64,000 nt of DNA, from assembly GCF_009938225.1 (NCBI RefSeq), contig NZ_AP019658.1, positions 1,364,001 to 1,428,000 of the forward strand, in the 5' to 3' direction. Positions 25,156 to 33,837 of this stretch are shown here, piece by piece (positions within the stretch are counted from its first letter, which is position 1; every line of letters begins with the position of its first letter). The DNA comes from Vibrio ponticus. Lineage in GTDB: Bacteria > Pseudomonadota > Gammaproteobacteria > Enterobacterales > Vibrionaceae. The position numbers and the translations under genes are program-made. The notes under the pieces are model-generated. The model saw only the letters and a program-made list of their open reading frames with translations. It was not told the origin of the DNA and made no database searches.

Positions 25156-26895
25156 ATGAAACATTGCCAAAGCACGATATTTCATGGCGACATATACTGC
25201 GCTGACTGTGGCGAAGTACTCACCGACATACCAGAAAAGCACAGCGTTGAAGATATCTACCCAAATATTTTCGACGACGTTCGAAAGTATTACAAGGATG
25301 TAGAAGCGAAAACGGGTCGAGTGCTTGAATCAAGGCTATACAAACGCTTTTCGAAAACATCTTCACAAAACCTTGAATACTCATACTGGTGGGTCAAGCT
25401 AGAAACCAATCAAGGCGAAATCATTGAGACCTCAATTTCAGCAGAGCACAAATACACTGCTTCAGTTGGGCGTGGTGATATCCTAACTCTCTACTACCCA
25501 ACTACAATGAGTCTGCTCTATAAGCAAAGTCGCGAATCAAAAAGTTTCGTGAAAAATAATCAATCTGCTCCGTGTGTGGTGGTTCATGACAATGAGGGTC
25601 AGCGTTATACGGTAGAAAATCTTTACCCAGCCCCTAGTAAAAAGTCTCCTTGGCTTTGGATTGTTGCAGGCATACTAACCGCCCTTCCTTTATTCAGCGC
25701 CCCTGGTTCTAGCGCGAATTCAGCATGGATCGTTACCGTAGCTGTCGCCTTAGTTGCTCTGTTCTTGGAGATAAAACGAAACAAAAAGAAATTTGAGATT
25801 GCCACAGCAAAGCATGAAGCACTAAATGCTTCATTTAAAAAACTGCTTGATGTTACCAAGTACCAATTGGGGTACAACAACATTGAACGGCATAAACAGC
25901 CATCGGATGTGATTTGTATTCAATGTAATGCTCGCCTACCAGAAAATACTGCATACTGCGTGTGTTGTGGAAACCAAAGTGCAGTAAAACCATCACCAGC
26001 ACTTACTTCACATCAACTATCCGGGTCAGACTTTGGTTATATTGGTTCAGTCGATCCAATGCTTGAACCTAACAACTCAGACCCAAATATTACCCAACAC
26101 GCTGTCACGCAAACAAGTTCCGAACCAACATCTATCTCTGTCAGCGATATTCAGCAACGTTTGGACGAAATCTACTCTTACTACTCACAAAATACTTATA
26201 CCCATTACTATGTGCTGCATTCTGCTCGCCAAGGTAAAGTATCTAATGAATTCATTCTAGCTCGAGTGAAATCGCTGTCACTCAACGCAGATGTATCCGA
26301 CATTACACGTCGCACTACGACTACCACAGAAACCAAACATTATCGCGGTGGTAACTACCAATACTCAACGTATGACACCGAGCACTCGAGTTATCGTAAC
26401 CGCTCATCCACACTTAAAGGTAAAGTGTTACTTGAGTATGTTTCTGGGCAAACCGTTACTTTCACACTTTCTGAAGATATTTTAGGGGATGTTGATGTAG
26501 GTGATTGGCTTGCTATTGCCGACAGCTACCTAGAATTTGAAGATCAAAACTATTATTGTTTTGAGTACGCTTACAACATAACCAAAGACAAAGAATATTC
26601 CGACAAGTCATTCGTCAACTATTCCGATGTACGCGGAAGCAACGCTTGGTGGGGATGGAATTTACTATTTTTCATCGGTTTTATTGCTGGAGCCTTCAGT
26701 GACTCAGACGCCTTAATATCCATGTCTGCCATTGGTTTCACGTTGTTCAACGTTTATGCGATCTGCAAACTATGTATTTCGTCGCGTAAAAACAAACGCC
26801 AACGCAAAGCACTTCTTAAACCACTACAAGCCAAAGTAGCTGGATTCAAAGAATCCTTACGTCAATTGAAGAAACAACTAAACGTACTTGGATAA
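25156..26895 (+). CDS. Double zinc-ribbon membrane protein of unknown function
   Basis: 579 aa, not recognised as a family. A short N-terminal metal motif (HC...YCADCGE, residues 3-19) and a second zinc ribbon (CIQC...CVCCGN near 254-275) are visible. Two helices lie near 165-205 and two near 500-545. The region at about 385-415 is rich in Thr/Tyr/Ser/Arg. C-terminal basic coiled-coil residues (about 548-579) close the protein. The cysteine motifs are on the cytoplasmic side if the C-terminus is inside. Start follows ATAGGAACCTAAC. Likely a functional partner of the preceding four genes; that is inference. Confidence 0.72.
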   Translation: MKHCQSTIFHGDIYCADCGEVLTDIPEKHSVEDIYPNIFDDVRKYYKDVEAKTGRVLESRLYKRFSKTSSQNLEYSYWWVKLETNQGEIIETSISAEHKYTASVGRGDILTLYYPTTMSLLYKQSRESKSFVKNNQSAPCVVVHDNEGQRYTVENLYPAPSKKSPWLWIVAGILTALPLFSAPGSSANSAWIVTVAVALVALFLEIKRNKKKFEIATAKHEALNASFKKLLDVTKYQLGYNNIERHKQPSDVICIQCNARLPENTAYCVCCGNQSAVKPSPALTSHQLSGSDFGYIGSVDPMLEPNNSDPNITQHAVTQTSSEPTSISVSDIQQRLDEIYSYYSQNTYTHYYVLHSARQGKVSNEFILARVKSLSLNADVSDITRRTTTTTETKHYRGGNYQYSTYDTEHSSYRNRSSTLKGKVLLEYVSGQTVTFTLSEDILGDVDVGDWLAIADSYLEFEDQNYYCFEYAYNITKDKEYSDKSFVNYSDVRGSNAWWGWNLLFFIGFIAGAFSDSDALISMSAIGFTLFNVYAICKLCISSRKNKRQRKALLKPLQAKVAGFKESLRQLKKQLNVLG

Positions 26896-26903
26896 TCCTA
26901 TAT

Positions 26904-26928
26904 AGCCAGCGTTCTAGCATCGCTGGCT
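26904..26928 (+). terminator. Terminator-like hairpin ending the unknown cluster
   Basis: AGCCAGCG and CGCTGGCT form an 8-bp stem with a nine-base loop; the following TACTCTATTTCC is only moderately U-rich. Confidence 0.7.
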
Positions 26929-27156
26929 TACTCTATTTCCAGTCACATTCCCTCTTGTTACTCCTCTTTGTTAACAACCGGACCACTTGGTAATTATCAA
27001 TAAAAACTAAAAAGTCATTCCATTTTAATGTCAATTATCAACGCTAACTTCAATTGATAGACTTCTTCCATCGAAACAGCCAAGCAAGATTGGCAACTAG
27101 CAAGTTCTCGCTGAGATGACTCTATTCTCATCCAGCACCATAAGCGGAGAAACACC

Positions 27157-28029
27157 ATGAACTATGAGGGCAAAGTATATCGACCATGGATTGAAGCACG
27201 CAGCATCTTGATTCAAGTCACGCTCGGATGCAGCATCAACACCTGCACCTTCTGCAGTATGTTCGATGATAAACGCTTTAAAGTGCGCGATATTGAAGAT
27301 GTATTTAAAGATATCGAAGAGGCACGCCAAATCTACCCCCATGTAGAGTCGATTTTCCTTATCGACGGCAATGTCATGGCGGCGCGTACTGATTATCTGC
27401 TCAAAGTACTCGATAAGCTGCGCTCGATCTTCCCTGAGAACAAGCGAATCTCGCTCTACAGTGGCTTAAACGACTTCCGCCGTAAAACCCCTGCGGAGCT
27501 AAAAGAGTTGGTTGATGCCGGCTTAAACATGGCTTACTCAGGACTGGAATCTGGCGATCGTTTGATCTTAGAACAGATCAAAAAACGCATGTCACCAGAG
27601 CAAGCGATTGAAGGGATGGCGATGGCAAAAGAAGCGGGCATTGAGATGTTGCTGTCGTTCATCTTTGGCTTAGGTGGGCGTGATCGCTCAGAAGAACACA
27701 TTATCGCGACCACCGATATCTTAAACATTATGCAGCCTGAACATATTGCCCCAATGGCGCTAGCCGTTCAGCCTGGTACCGAAATGGAGCGCGATGTTCA
27801 AGCGGGGCGCTTTATCATGCCAAGCCAAATGCAGGTGCTTGAAGAAGAGAAATACCTGCTGGAAAACCTCAATATCGATACCTTCTATTGGGGCGACCAT
27901 GGCAATAACTTGATTCAACATAAAGGCTACTTGCTTGATTCACGCGATTGGTTCCTTGCCAATGTTAACGGGGCAATCAAAAACAACCCGATGGCAAAAG
28001 AGAACGTGATTCAGACCTTCTCTTGGTAG
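27157..28029 (+). CDS. Radical SAM protein
   Basis: 290 aa. The cluster motif is C25-x4-C30-x2-C33 (GCSINTCTFC), the spacing used by a radical SAM subgroup with GCSxNxCxFC rather than the standard Cx3Cx2C. A TIM-barrel core continues (SLYSGLND, SGLESGDR, LLSFIFGLGG). There are no extra cluster or B12 domains. Members are annotated as B12-independent oxidoreductase-like or coproporphyrinogen-related without proof. Start follows CGGAGAAACACC. Substrate unknown. Confidence 0.88.
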   Translation: MNYEGKVYRPWIEARSILIQVTLGCSINTCTFCSMFDDKRFKVRDIEDVFKDIEEARQIYPHVESIFLIDGNVMAARTDYLLKVLDKLRSIFPENKRISLYSGLNDFRRKTPAELKELVDAGLNMAYSGLESGDRLILEQIKKRMSPEQAIEGMAMAKEAGIEMLLSFIFGLGGRDRSEEHIIATTDILNIMQPEHIAPMALAVQPGTEMERDVQAGRFIMPSQMQVLEEEKYLLENLNIDTFYWGDHGNNLIQHKGYLLDSRDWFLANVNGAIKNNPMAKENVIQTFSW

Positions 28030-28040
28030 TCATGCTGCTA

Positions 28041-28070
28041 AAACAATCCCTTCATTTGAAGGGATTGTTT
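28041..28070. terminator. Bidirectional terminator with 14-bp perfect stem
   Basis: AAACAATCCCTTCA pairs perfectly with 28057-28070 and ends in TTT on both strands. It serves the radical SAM gene and the convergent LysR gene. Confidence 0.9.
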
Positions 28071-28075
28071 TAATT

Positions 28076-28972
28076 CTACTTATTCTCCCAATAAGGTGGG
28101 TTGCCATAAAAGTCGGCAAAGTAGTCGATAAATGCGCGTACTTTGGGCGCCATTAATCGCGAGCTTGGATAAACAGCCCAAATAGCCGCATTCGAAGTCA
28201 GTGGGTAGTCTTGCAGTATTTGCACCAGTTTCCCACTCGCAAGCTCTCTGTAGACGCTCCACTTGGAGTTGATTGAGATGCCTAGTCCATCAGTGGTCGC
28301 ATCACGCATCGCGTCGCCATTATCAACACGGATACTGCCTTTCGCTTTGATGGCGACTACCCCCTGCGGAGTTTCAAATGACCAATGATCCATCCCCATA
28401 AGCAGTACGCAATTATGCTCGGTTAACTCACTTGGGTGCTGCGGCGTGCCATACTTTGCGAGATACTCTGGTGATGCGCAAACAATGCGTGGGTCGCCTG
28501 CAATCTTCTTCGCTACTAAACTTGAGTCTTTCAGCTCCGAGATACGAATCGCTACATCAAACCCACCTTCAACCAGATCCAATACCGAATCAGAAAAGCG
28601 CAAATCAACACTTAACTCAGGGTAAGCTTGAAGGAAGTTTTTTAATGCTGGCATCAAATGCATACGCCCAAAAGAGGCAGGCGTTGTCACGCGCAACGTG
28701 CCACTTGGTGAAGCTTGACCAACACCAATAGCACCTTTTGCAGCGTCGACACTGGCGAGAACATCTTCAGCGTGTGGAAGAAAAGCTTCCCCTTCTTGAG
28801 TCAGCGAGACTTTACGCGTGGTACGATGCACTAAACGCACACCCAAGCCTTCTTCCAATTTATTAATGTGGGCACTTGCCACCGCCGGTGATAAACCCAG
28901 CTCTTGCCCCGCCATACTAATGTTGTGAGTTGAAGCCAAGCGCACAAATAACTTCAAGTGCTCAATATTCAT
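28076..28972 (-). CDS. LysR-family transcriptional regulator
   Basis: 298 aa. Winged helix at about 1-60 (LKLFVRLASTHNISMAGQELGLSPAVASAHINKLEE, then VRLVHRTTRKVSLT) and a two-lobe effector domain. It belongs to the large group near AaeR/DmlR-type regulators that often control oxidoreductases. Start follows AAGGACTGTT. The neighbouring LysR gene at 29038 lies in the same direction 65 bases upstream. No target can be named. Confidence 0.9.
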   Translation of the reverse strand: MNIEHLKLFVRLASTHNISMAGQELGLSPAVASAHINKLEEGLGVRLVHRTTRKVSLTQEGEAFLPHAEDVLASVDAAKGAIGVGQASPSGTLRVTTPASFGRMHLMPALKNFLQAYPELSVDLRFSDSVLDLVEGGFDVAIRISELKDSSLVAKKIAGDPRIVCASPEYLAKYGTPQHPSELTEHNCVLLMGMDHWSFETPQGVVAIKAKGSIRVDNGDAMRDATTDGLGISINSKWSVYRELASGKLVQILQDYPLTSNAAIWAVYPSSRLMAPKVRAFIDYFADFYGNPPYWENK

Positions 28973-29037
28973 AACAGTCCTTATTACGTCCTAACTGCAC
29001 ATATATGCTTTGCTTAGCATAAGCTAATTCTTACCTT

Positions 29038-29940
29038 TTAACGAAGCTCTTCCACCACCAAATCGATAAAGCGGCGCACTTTAGTCGACATATGTTTGCG
29101 GCTTGGGTAGACCAAGCACATCTCAATGCGATGGACAGGCAAGTCGGTAAATAATTCCACTAACTCACCGCTATTGATCCCATCCATCACCAGCGCCTCT
29201 GGCAGTCGGCAGATACCTTGCCCGAGCAAACAAAGACTGAGCTCCATTTCTGGACTATTGGTGGTCAGCACGCCCGTTACATCGACTTTGAGTAAACTGC
29301 CGTCACTATCAATATAGCTCCATACATACGGCTGCTTATGGTTGCTATAACAAAGCAGCTTATGTCGCGTCAGTTCTGAGGGATGTTTCGGCGTGCCAAA
29401 TTGTTTCAAGTATTGTGGTGAAGCAACTGTTCGAGTGCACGAGCGCTGCACCAAGCGGCTGATCAAACTCGAATCCTCCGCGCTGGCAGAGGAACGTAAT
29501 ACCACATCATAACCGTCCCCAATCAGATCGACACGGTGATCGCTGGCAAATACTTCCACTTTCACTTTTGGGTAAAGTTGCATGTATTTCGCCAGCACTG
29601 GGCTTAACTGACTGGCACCAAAGTTAACCGGACAACTGATCTTTAATGTGCCTTTAGGCTCTTCTTGCTTACCGCTGATGGCTTGTTCTAACTCTTGAGC
29701 GCTCTCAATCAACTGCTTAGTTTGTTGAAAATAGTGCTCGCCTTCTGGGGTTAAGCTCAATGTTCGCGTGGTACGGTGCAGTAAGCGAACACCAAGTCGC
29801 TCTTCTAGTTTATTGATTTCTTTACTGATGAAAGAAGTAGAGTGCCCTGTGGCATTGGCGGCATTAGTAAAGCTGCCCTGCTCGACGACCGTGGTAAAAA
29901 TTACCATACCATCAAGTAAATTAGTTGCTGAAACGACCAT
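29038..29940 (-). CDS. LysR-family transcriptional regulator
   Basis: 300 aa. Winged helix at about 8-66 (GMVIFTTVVEQGSFTNAANATGHSTSFISKEINKLEE), followed by a typical effector-binding domain. It is divergent from the FMN reductase gene at 30051, 110 bases apart, so it most likely controls that gene in response to a quinone, electrophile or redox signal. That target is inferred from the arrangement. Confidence 0.9.
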   Translation of the reverse strand: MVVSATNLLDGMVIFTTVVEQGSFTNAANATGHSTSFISKEINKLEERLGVRLLHRTTRTLSLTPEGEHYFQQTKQLIESAQELEQAISGKQEEPKGTLKISCPVNFGASQLSPVLAKYMQLYPKVKVEVFASDHRVDLIGDGYDVVLRSSASAEDSSLISRLVQRSCTRTVASPQYLKQFGTPKHPSELTRHKLLCYSNHKQPYVWSYIDSDGSLLKVDVTGVLTTNSPEMELSLCLLGQGICRLPEALVMDGINSGELVELFTDLPVHRIEMCLVYPSRKHMSTKVRRFIDLVVEELR

Positions 29941-30050
29941 AGCGCACCTTATTAAGAGTCATATGGAAATAATAATTACACATTTACCCTATTAATCAAA
30001 ATATGGAATCAAACTAAACTACATCCATCAACCGAATTGAGGAAAGAACG

Positions 30051-30572
30051 ATGAAAGTATTAGCATTTGGCGCAAGCAACAACAAACAATCTATCAACCA
30101 ACAATTGGCTCACTATGCTGCAAAGCAAGTACCAAACGCAGAAATCACTATGTTGGATATCCACCAGCTAGAAATGCCAATTTTTAGTGATGAACGTGAA
30201 AAAGAACTGGGTCAACCAGAACAAGCGAAACAGTTCTTTAAAGCGATTGGCGATGCTGACTTAATCGTGATTTCATTTGCTGAGCACAATGGCTCTTACA
30301 CCGCGGCTTACAAAAACGTATTCGATTGGACGTCACGTATCGATATGAAAGTGTTCCAAGGCAAGCCAGTGATCATGCTAGCGACTTCACCAGGTCCTGG
30401 CGGTGCGAGCAGCGTACTAGCGGCAGCATCTGGCTCAGCGCCTTATTTCGCAGCAGACGTTAAAGCAAGCATCTCGCTACCAAGCTTTTACGACAACTTC
30501 GATATGGAAGCGGGTCAAGTAACTTCTGAAGAGTTTAATCGCCAGCTATTAGACGCAATCGAAACACTGTAA
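30051..30572 (+). CDS. NADPH-dependent FMN reductase-like flavoprotein
   Basis: 173 aa, flavodoxin-like fold of the NAD(P)H-dependent FMN reductase family. The FMN phosphate loop is FGASNNKQSIN (residues 6-16) and the isoalloxazine contact is AEHNGSYTAAYKN (near 77-89). GPGG near 122 is also typical. It reduces flavins, quinones or azo compounds in the cytoplasm. Start follows GAGGAAAGAACG. Divergent from a LysR regulator. A terminator-like hairpin at 30609-30640 follows. Confidence 0.9.
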   Translation: MKVLAFGASNNKQSINQQLAHYAAKQVPNAEITMLDIHQLEMPIFSDEREKELGQPEQAKQFFKAIGDADLIVISFAEHNGSYTAAYKNVFDWTSRIDMKVFQGKPVIMLATSPGPGGASSVLAAASGSAPYFAADVKASISLPSFYDNFDMEAGQVTSEEFNRQLLDAIETL

Positions 30573-30608
30573 TTTTAGTCAAGTAACCTCAAGGTCCTTG
30601 ATTCAGCG

Positions 30609-30640
30609 AGCCACCCTGCTGTTAGTACAGTCGGGTGGCT
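30609..30640 (+). terminator. Terminator-like hairpin after the FMN reductase
   Basis: AGCCACCC and GGGTGGCT pair across a 16-base loop. The tail GCTTGCATTT is weakly U-rich. Confidence 0.65.
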
Positions 30641-30831
30641 GCTTGCATTTCTGTCATCTCAATCTTGCTCACATTTCTCCGCCTAAAAAACTCCGAATGC
30701 GGACTGGTTCTGTACAATTTATCTACACTATTTTTAAGGTAACGTCAGAATTAGCCGAAGCGCATCACCTTGGCTTGATCAAGCTTAGCCACAGGAGTAT
30801 TAAAACGCTTTGCATGTTGTGGGAGCCGAAC

Positions 30832-31446
30832 TTGGAACACATCAATCAGTTACTCGACGCCATGTCCCCATTACTGGATCAATATGGCTACCTCGCATTA
30901 ATCGTTAGCATCTTTCTCGAAGGCGTAGGCGTCCCCATGCCCGGTCAATCGTTGATGATTGCCGCTTCAATTCTCGCATCACGTGGCGTAATGAACCTTT
31001 CAATGGTCATGGGCGCCTCTTGGCTTGCTTGCTTTATTGGTAACACCTGCGGCTACCTGATCGGCTACTACTTTGAAACTTGGTTGGATAAAAAAGGCTA
31101 TATATCTGGCGACAAATTTAAAAAGCTGCAAGGCGCGATTCAAAAATATGGTCCTGCTTGCTTGGTAATCAGCCGCTTTATCGAGGGTATGAAACAATTT
31201 ATGCCACTTGCCTGCGGCATCGCTAAGATGCCAAAACGAGAATTCCTACTCGGTAACGCGCTCGCGTCGACGATCTGGGTTGCAGTATTTAGCCTACTCA
31301 CCAATTTTGCCTTTGCGCATCTACATCAACTCGCCACTTTCTATACCAATAATCAGCTATTAGTGTGGCTTGTAGTCGGTACGCTACTTCTTTCTGTTAT
31401 TACATTCGTGCTGCGTCGTCGCAAGCAAAAACTGTCAAAGAAATAA
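30832..31446 (+). CDS. DedA-family inner-membrane protein
   Basis: About 204 aa from a TTG start that has GGGAG at proper spacing. The open frame extends 234 bases further upstream, but that part carries no DedA sequence. Family motifs: ALIVSIFLEGVGVPMPGQSLMIAAS (re-entrant loop with the conserved acidic residue) and VISRFIEGMKQFMPLACGIAKM with the essential arginine. DedA/SNARE-associated proteins act in lipid-carrier flipping and membrane homeostasis. A start at ATG 30862 is possible too. Confidence 0.88.
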   Translation: MEHINQLLDAMSPLLDQYGYLALIVSIFLEGVGVPMPGQSLMIAASILASRGVMNLSMVMGASWLACFIGNTCGYLIGYYFETWLDKKGYISGDKFKKLQGAIQKYGPACLVISRFIEGMKQFMPLACGIAKMPKREFLLGNALASTIWVAVFSLLTNFAFAHLHQLATFYTNNQLLVWLVVGTLLLSVITFVLRRRKQKLSKK

Positions 31447-31454
31447 TCAGAAAG

Positions 31455-31525
31455 CAGAGAAAGCAGCAGTCGATAGACGTTCTGGGGGTACAGGAGCGGG
31501 CGACTAACCACTACTGCTTTCTCTG
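31455..31525. other. Structured intergenic element next to an SgrR-like gene
   Basis: CAGAGAAAGCAG (31455-31466) pairs perfectly with CTGCTTTCTCTG (31514-31525); nested inside, AGTCG pairs with CGACT (31469-31473 and 31501-31505), leaving a GGGGGUACAGGAGCGGG-like apical part. Either a large terminator for the DedA gene or the body of a small RNA. No long U-run follows on the plus strand. Confidence 0.5.
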
Positions 31526-31699
31526 ATCTCTTTATGATGCTATTGTCCTTTACTATAAGGAAAAGAAATAGTGAGCAATTTTTCCAACTCCATTCCTCAT
31601 TTCGCTTAATCAGCGTGAATATCAGCAAATTTCTGCGCAATTAGCGCAATATGAGGAACTGACATCGTGAATCATTGCTTGATTTAAAGAGATCGCCCT

Positions 31700-33448
31700 A
31701 TGTCAGACTTAAACTTACTCCGTTATTACACTCGCCTCACTCCTCTGGGTTTTGATCAAGAAATCAAAATTGCATTAGCGGATGTTGCCAACACCTTATT
31801 TACCAGCACCCGTCATGCGCGAAACTTACTCGGCGATATGCACAAAATGGGTTGGCTCAGTTGGGAGCCAAAAGTCGGCAGAAACCAGCGATCTATATTG
31901 CGGCTTAACATTGAGTTAAGAGAGCTAAAACTCCAGCTTGCCACTAAACGGGTCGAACAAGGGAAATACGAAAAAGCGCTCTCGATCTTAGATAATGATG
32001 AACATGCGTTTGGCTTACTACTTCAATCCACTTCTGGTGCGTCGATCCGTGAAGGACGTCTGCACATTCAGCTCACTTACAAACGCCCATTCGAGCGACT
32101 CGTCCCTCACCAACTACACCGTTCCAGTGAGCGCTATTTAATACGCCAAATCTACTGTTGTTTGGTCAGTAGTGATTTTGATGGACAACTGCAACCTCAA
32201 CTTGCTCACCACTGGCAATACGACGAGCAACAACTGCAATGGACGTTTTATCTGAGACCGGGACTGACCTTTCATAATGGTGCCCCGATTAATGCACAGA
32301 GTATTGCTGAGCTGTTTAATCGCCTGGTTGAGCTTGACCATTACCACCCCGATTTAGATCATCTCGCCACAGTCACTGCCCCCATGGATAACAAGGTTGT
32401 GTTTCAGCTTTCTGCACCCGATAAAGGCTTTGCAGGTTTACTATCGGGGATCAAATTCTCTATTCAGCCGCTATCACAACTCAAAGATAATCATCAAGAA
32501 GCCATCGTCGGCAGCGGTGTATTTGAGGTGATTGAACACTCCAGTACCAAACTCTGTTTGCAAGCATTCGAGCGCTACTACGCGTGCCGCGCGTTGACTG
32601 ATCTTGTGACTATTTGGCAACTTGATGAGCATGATTTGAAGCAAAAACAGATTGAAACCAATCAATCAAAGAATCAGCATAGCCATCCTTGCCACTACTA
32701 CTTGACCTCCGAAGCCGATGCAAACTCAGAAGCCATTCAACAGACTCGTATTGAAGATGGCTGTATGTTCTTGCTGTTTAACCAACGCAGTAATGCGCCT
32801 CTAAACCAAGCCCAGCAGTGTTTTCTATCGAGTGTCATTACACCCGAGGCGACTTACCAAGCCTTAGTCAATAAAGGGAGGAACTTCGGTACTGAACATG
32901 CTTATAACCTGCTGCCGCAGTGGCACAAAGTGGTTCGCCCAATCGCAGACACTGCAGAGCTACCAAAAGAGTTAAGCATTGCCGTTTACGACTACAACTC
33001 ATTAGTCAATTGCGCTTATGCGATTGCTGAACAGTTGGAAAAGCTTGGCGTAACGGTCAAAGTCAATGTCTACTCATTCAGAGAATTAAATCATTTGTCA
33101 GAATCGCACCAGCTAAATGAAACCCTAGTGGTCAACAATATCAACCTTGATGACAATCGCCACTCTTCCGCGTTTTCTAGCTTATTCCATAATCCAATAT
33201 TACAAGCAAGCATTGGCTACAAAGCCCAACGATGGCTGTCAGAGTCGCTGAAACACGTCCGCGCTGAGACTGAACTACATGACTACTTAAATGCTTTAGA
33301 ACCCATTGCAGCATCATTGATCAATCAGTATTTGCTCTTGCCAATTTTCCATCATCGACAAACTTTACGCTTCCATGGCGTACTCAAAGACGTTGCATTA
33401 ACTAACTGGGGTTGGCCAGATATTCGCAACGTATGGTCAGCGGACTAA
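31700..33448 (+). CDS. SgrR-family transcriptional regulator
   Basis: 582 aa. The N-terminal SgrR-type winged helix (residues 1-110; TSTRHARNLLGDMHKMGWLSWEPKVGRNQRS is close to the E. coli SgrR segment) is fused to a solute-binding (SBP_bac_5-like) domain at about 150-560 (LRPGLTFHNGAPI, RQIYCCLVS). In E. coli SgrR senses sugar-phosphate stress and activates the small RNA sgrS. Here no sgrS was recognised. The closest downstream genes form the betaine transporter, so its target is open. It is one of several SgrR-like proteins usual in vibrios. Confidence 0.88.
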   Translation: MSDLNLLRYYTRLTPLGFDQEIKIALADVANTLFTSTRHARNLLGDMHKMGWLSWEPKVGRNQRSILRLNIELRELKLQLATKRVEQGKYEKALSILDNDEHAFGLLLQSTSGASIREGRLHIQLTYKRPFERLVPHQLHRSSERYLIRQIYCCLVSSDFDGQLQPQLAHHWQYDEQQLQWTFYLRPGLTFHNGAPINAQSIAELFNRLVELDHYHPDLDHLATVTAPMDNKVVFQLSAPDKGFAGLLSGIKFSIQPLSQLKDNHQEAIVGSGVFEVIEHSSTKLCLQAFERYYACRALTDLVTIWQLDEHDLKQKQIETNQSKNQHSHPCHYYLTSEADANSEAIQQTRIEDGCMFLLFNQRSNAPLNQAQQCFLSSVITPEATYQALVNKGRNFGTEHAYNLLPQWHKVVRPIADTAELPKELSIAVYDYNSLVNCAYAIAEQLEKLGVTVKVNVYSFRELNHLSESHQLNETLVVNNINLDDNRHSSAFSSLFHNPILQASIGYKAQRWLSESLKHVRAETELHDYLNALEPIAASLINQYLLLPIFHHRQTLRFHGVLKDVALTNWGWPDIRNVWSAD

Positions 33449-33837
33449 TTTATAAACTATCTACTCTTTTCATGAGCCCTTCTGGGCTCATATCCAGCAA
33501 GGTAACCGATCGTTGTCGAGCTTGCTCACATCAATATTTTCTTCGAACCCCATTACATTTTATAAAACTAAGTAGCCACACAATTTTCGCCAAACTGCGA
33601 CACAACTCAAACGATTAGACCTCTAATCATAAATGTTTCATCACAGACTAAATTATGCTGACTAAACTTAGCTACAGGCGATATTTATTAGCCTTTCAAA
33701 CTAAAACAATAGCGTAAATAAGGGTTTATTTATCCATCCAAGCAACATCATATCGTTATGGTTAGCTTTCTCAATAGTTTGAACTCTAATAAATCTTTAG
33801 GTAACCTTATAGGGTACTATTTAGAAAGGATATCGAA
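33449..33837. promoter_or_regulatory. Leader region of the betaine transporter operon
   Basis: No gene is supported. At 33472-33491 ATGAGCCC-TTCT-GGGCTCAT is a compact hairpin that may end the SgrR transcript, though no U-run follows. The rest is AT-rich and should contain the osmotically controlled promoter. Confidence 0.5.

Noticed and set aside
20703-26895. Unknown cluster as a Zorya or Tol-Pal variant
   Set aside because: There is an OmpA-domain protein, but no MotA/TolQ/ExbB-type channel, no helicase or nuclease, and the VWA-like and zinc-ribbon proteins do not belong to those systems.
30598-30831. Extended N-terminus of the DedA protein from an upstream TTG
   Set aside because: The region holds a terminator-like hairpin and non-family sequence; GGGAG fits the TTG at 30832.
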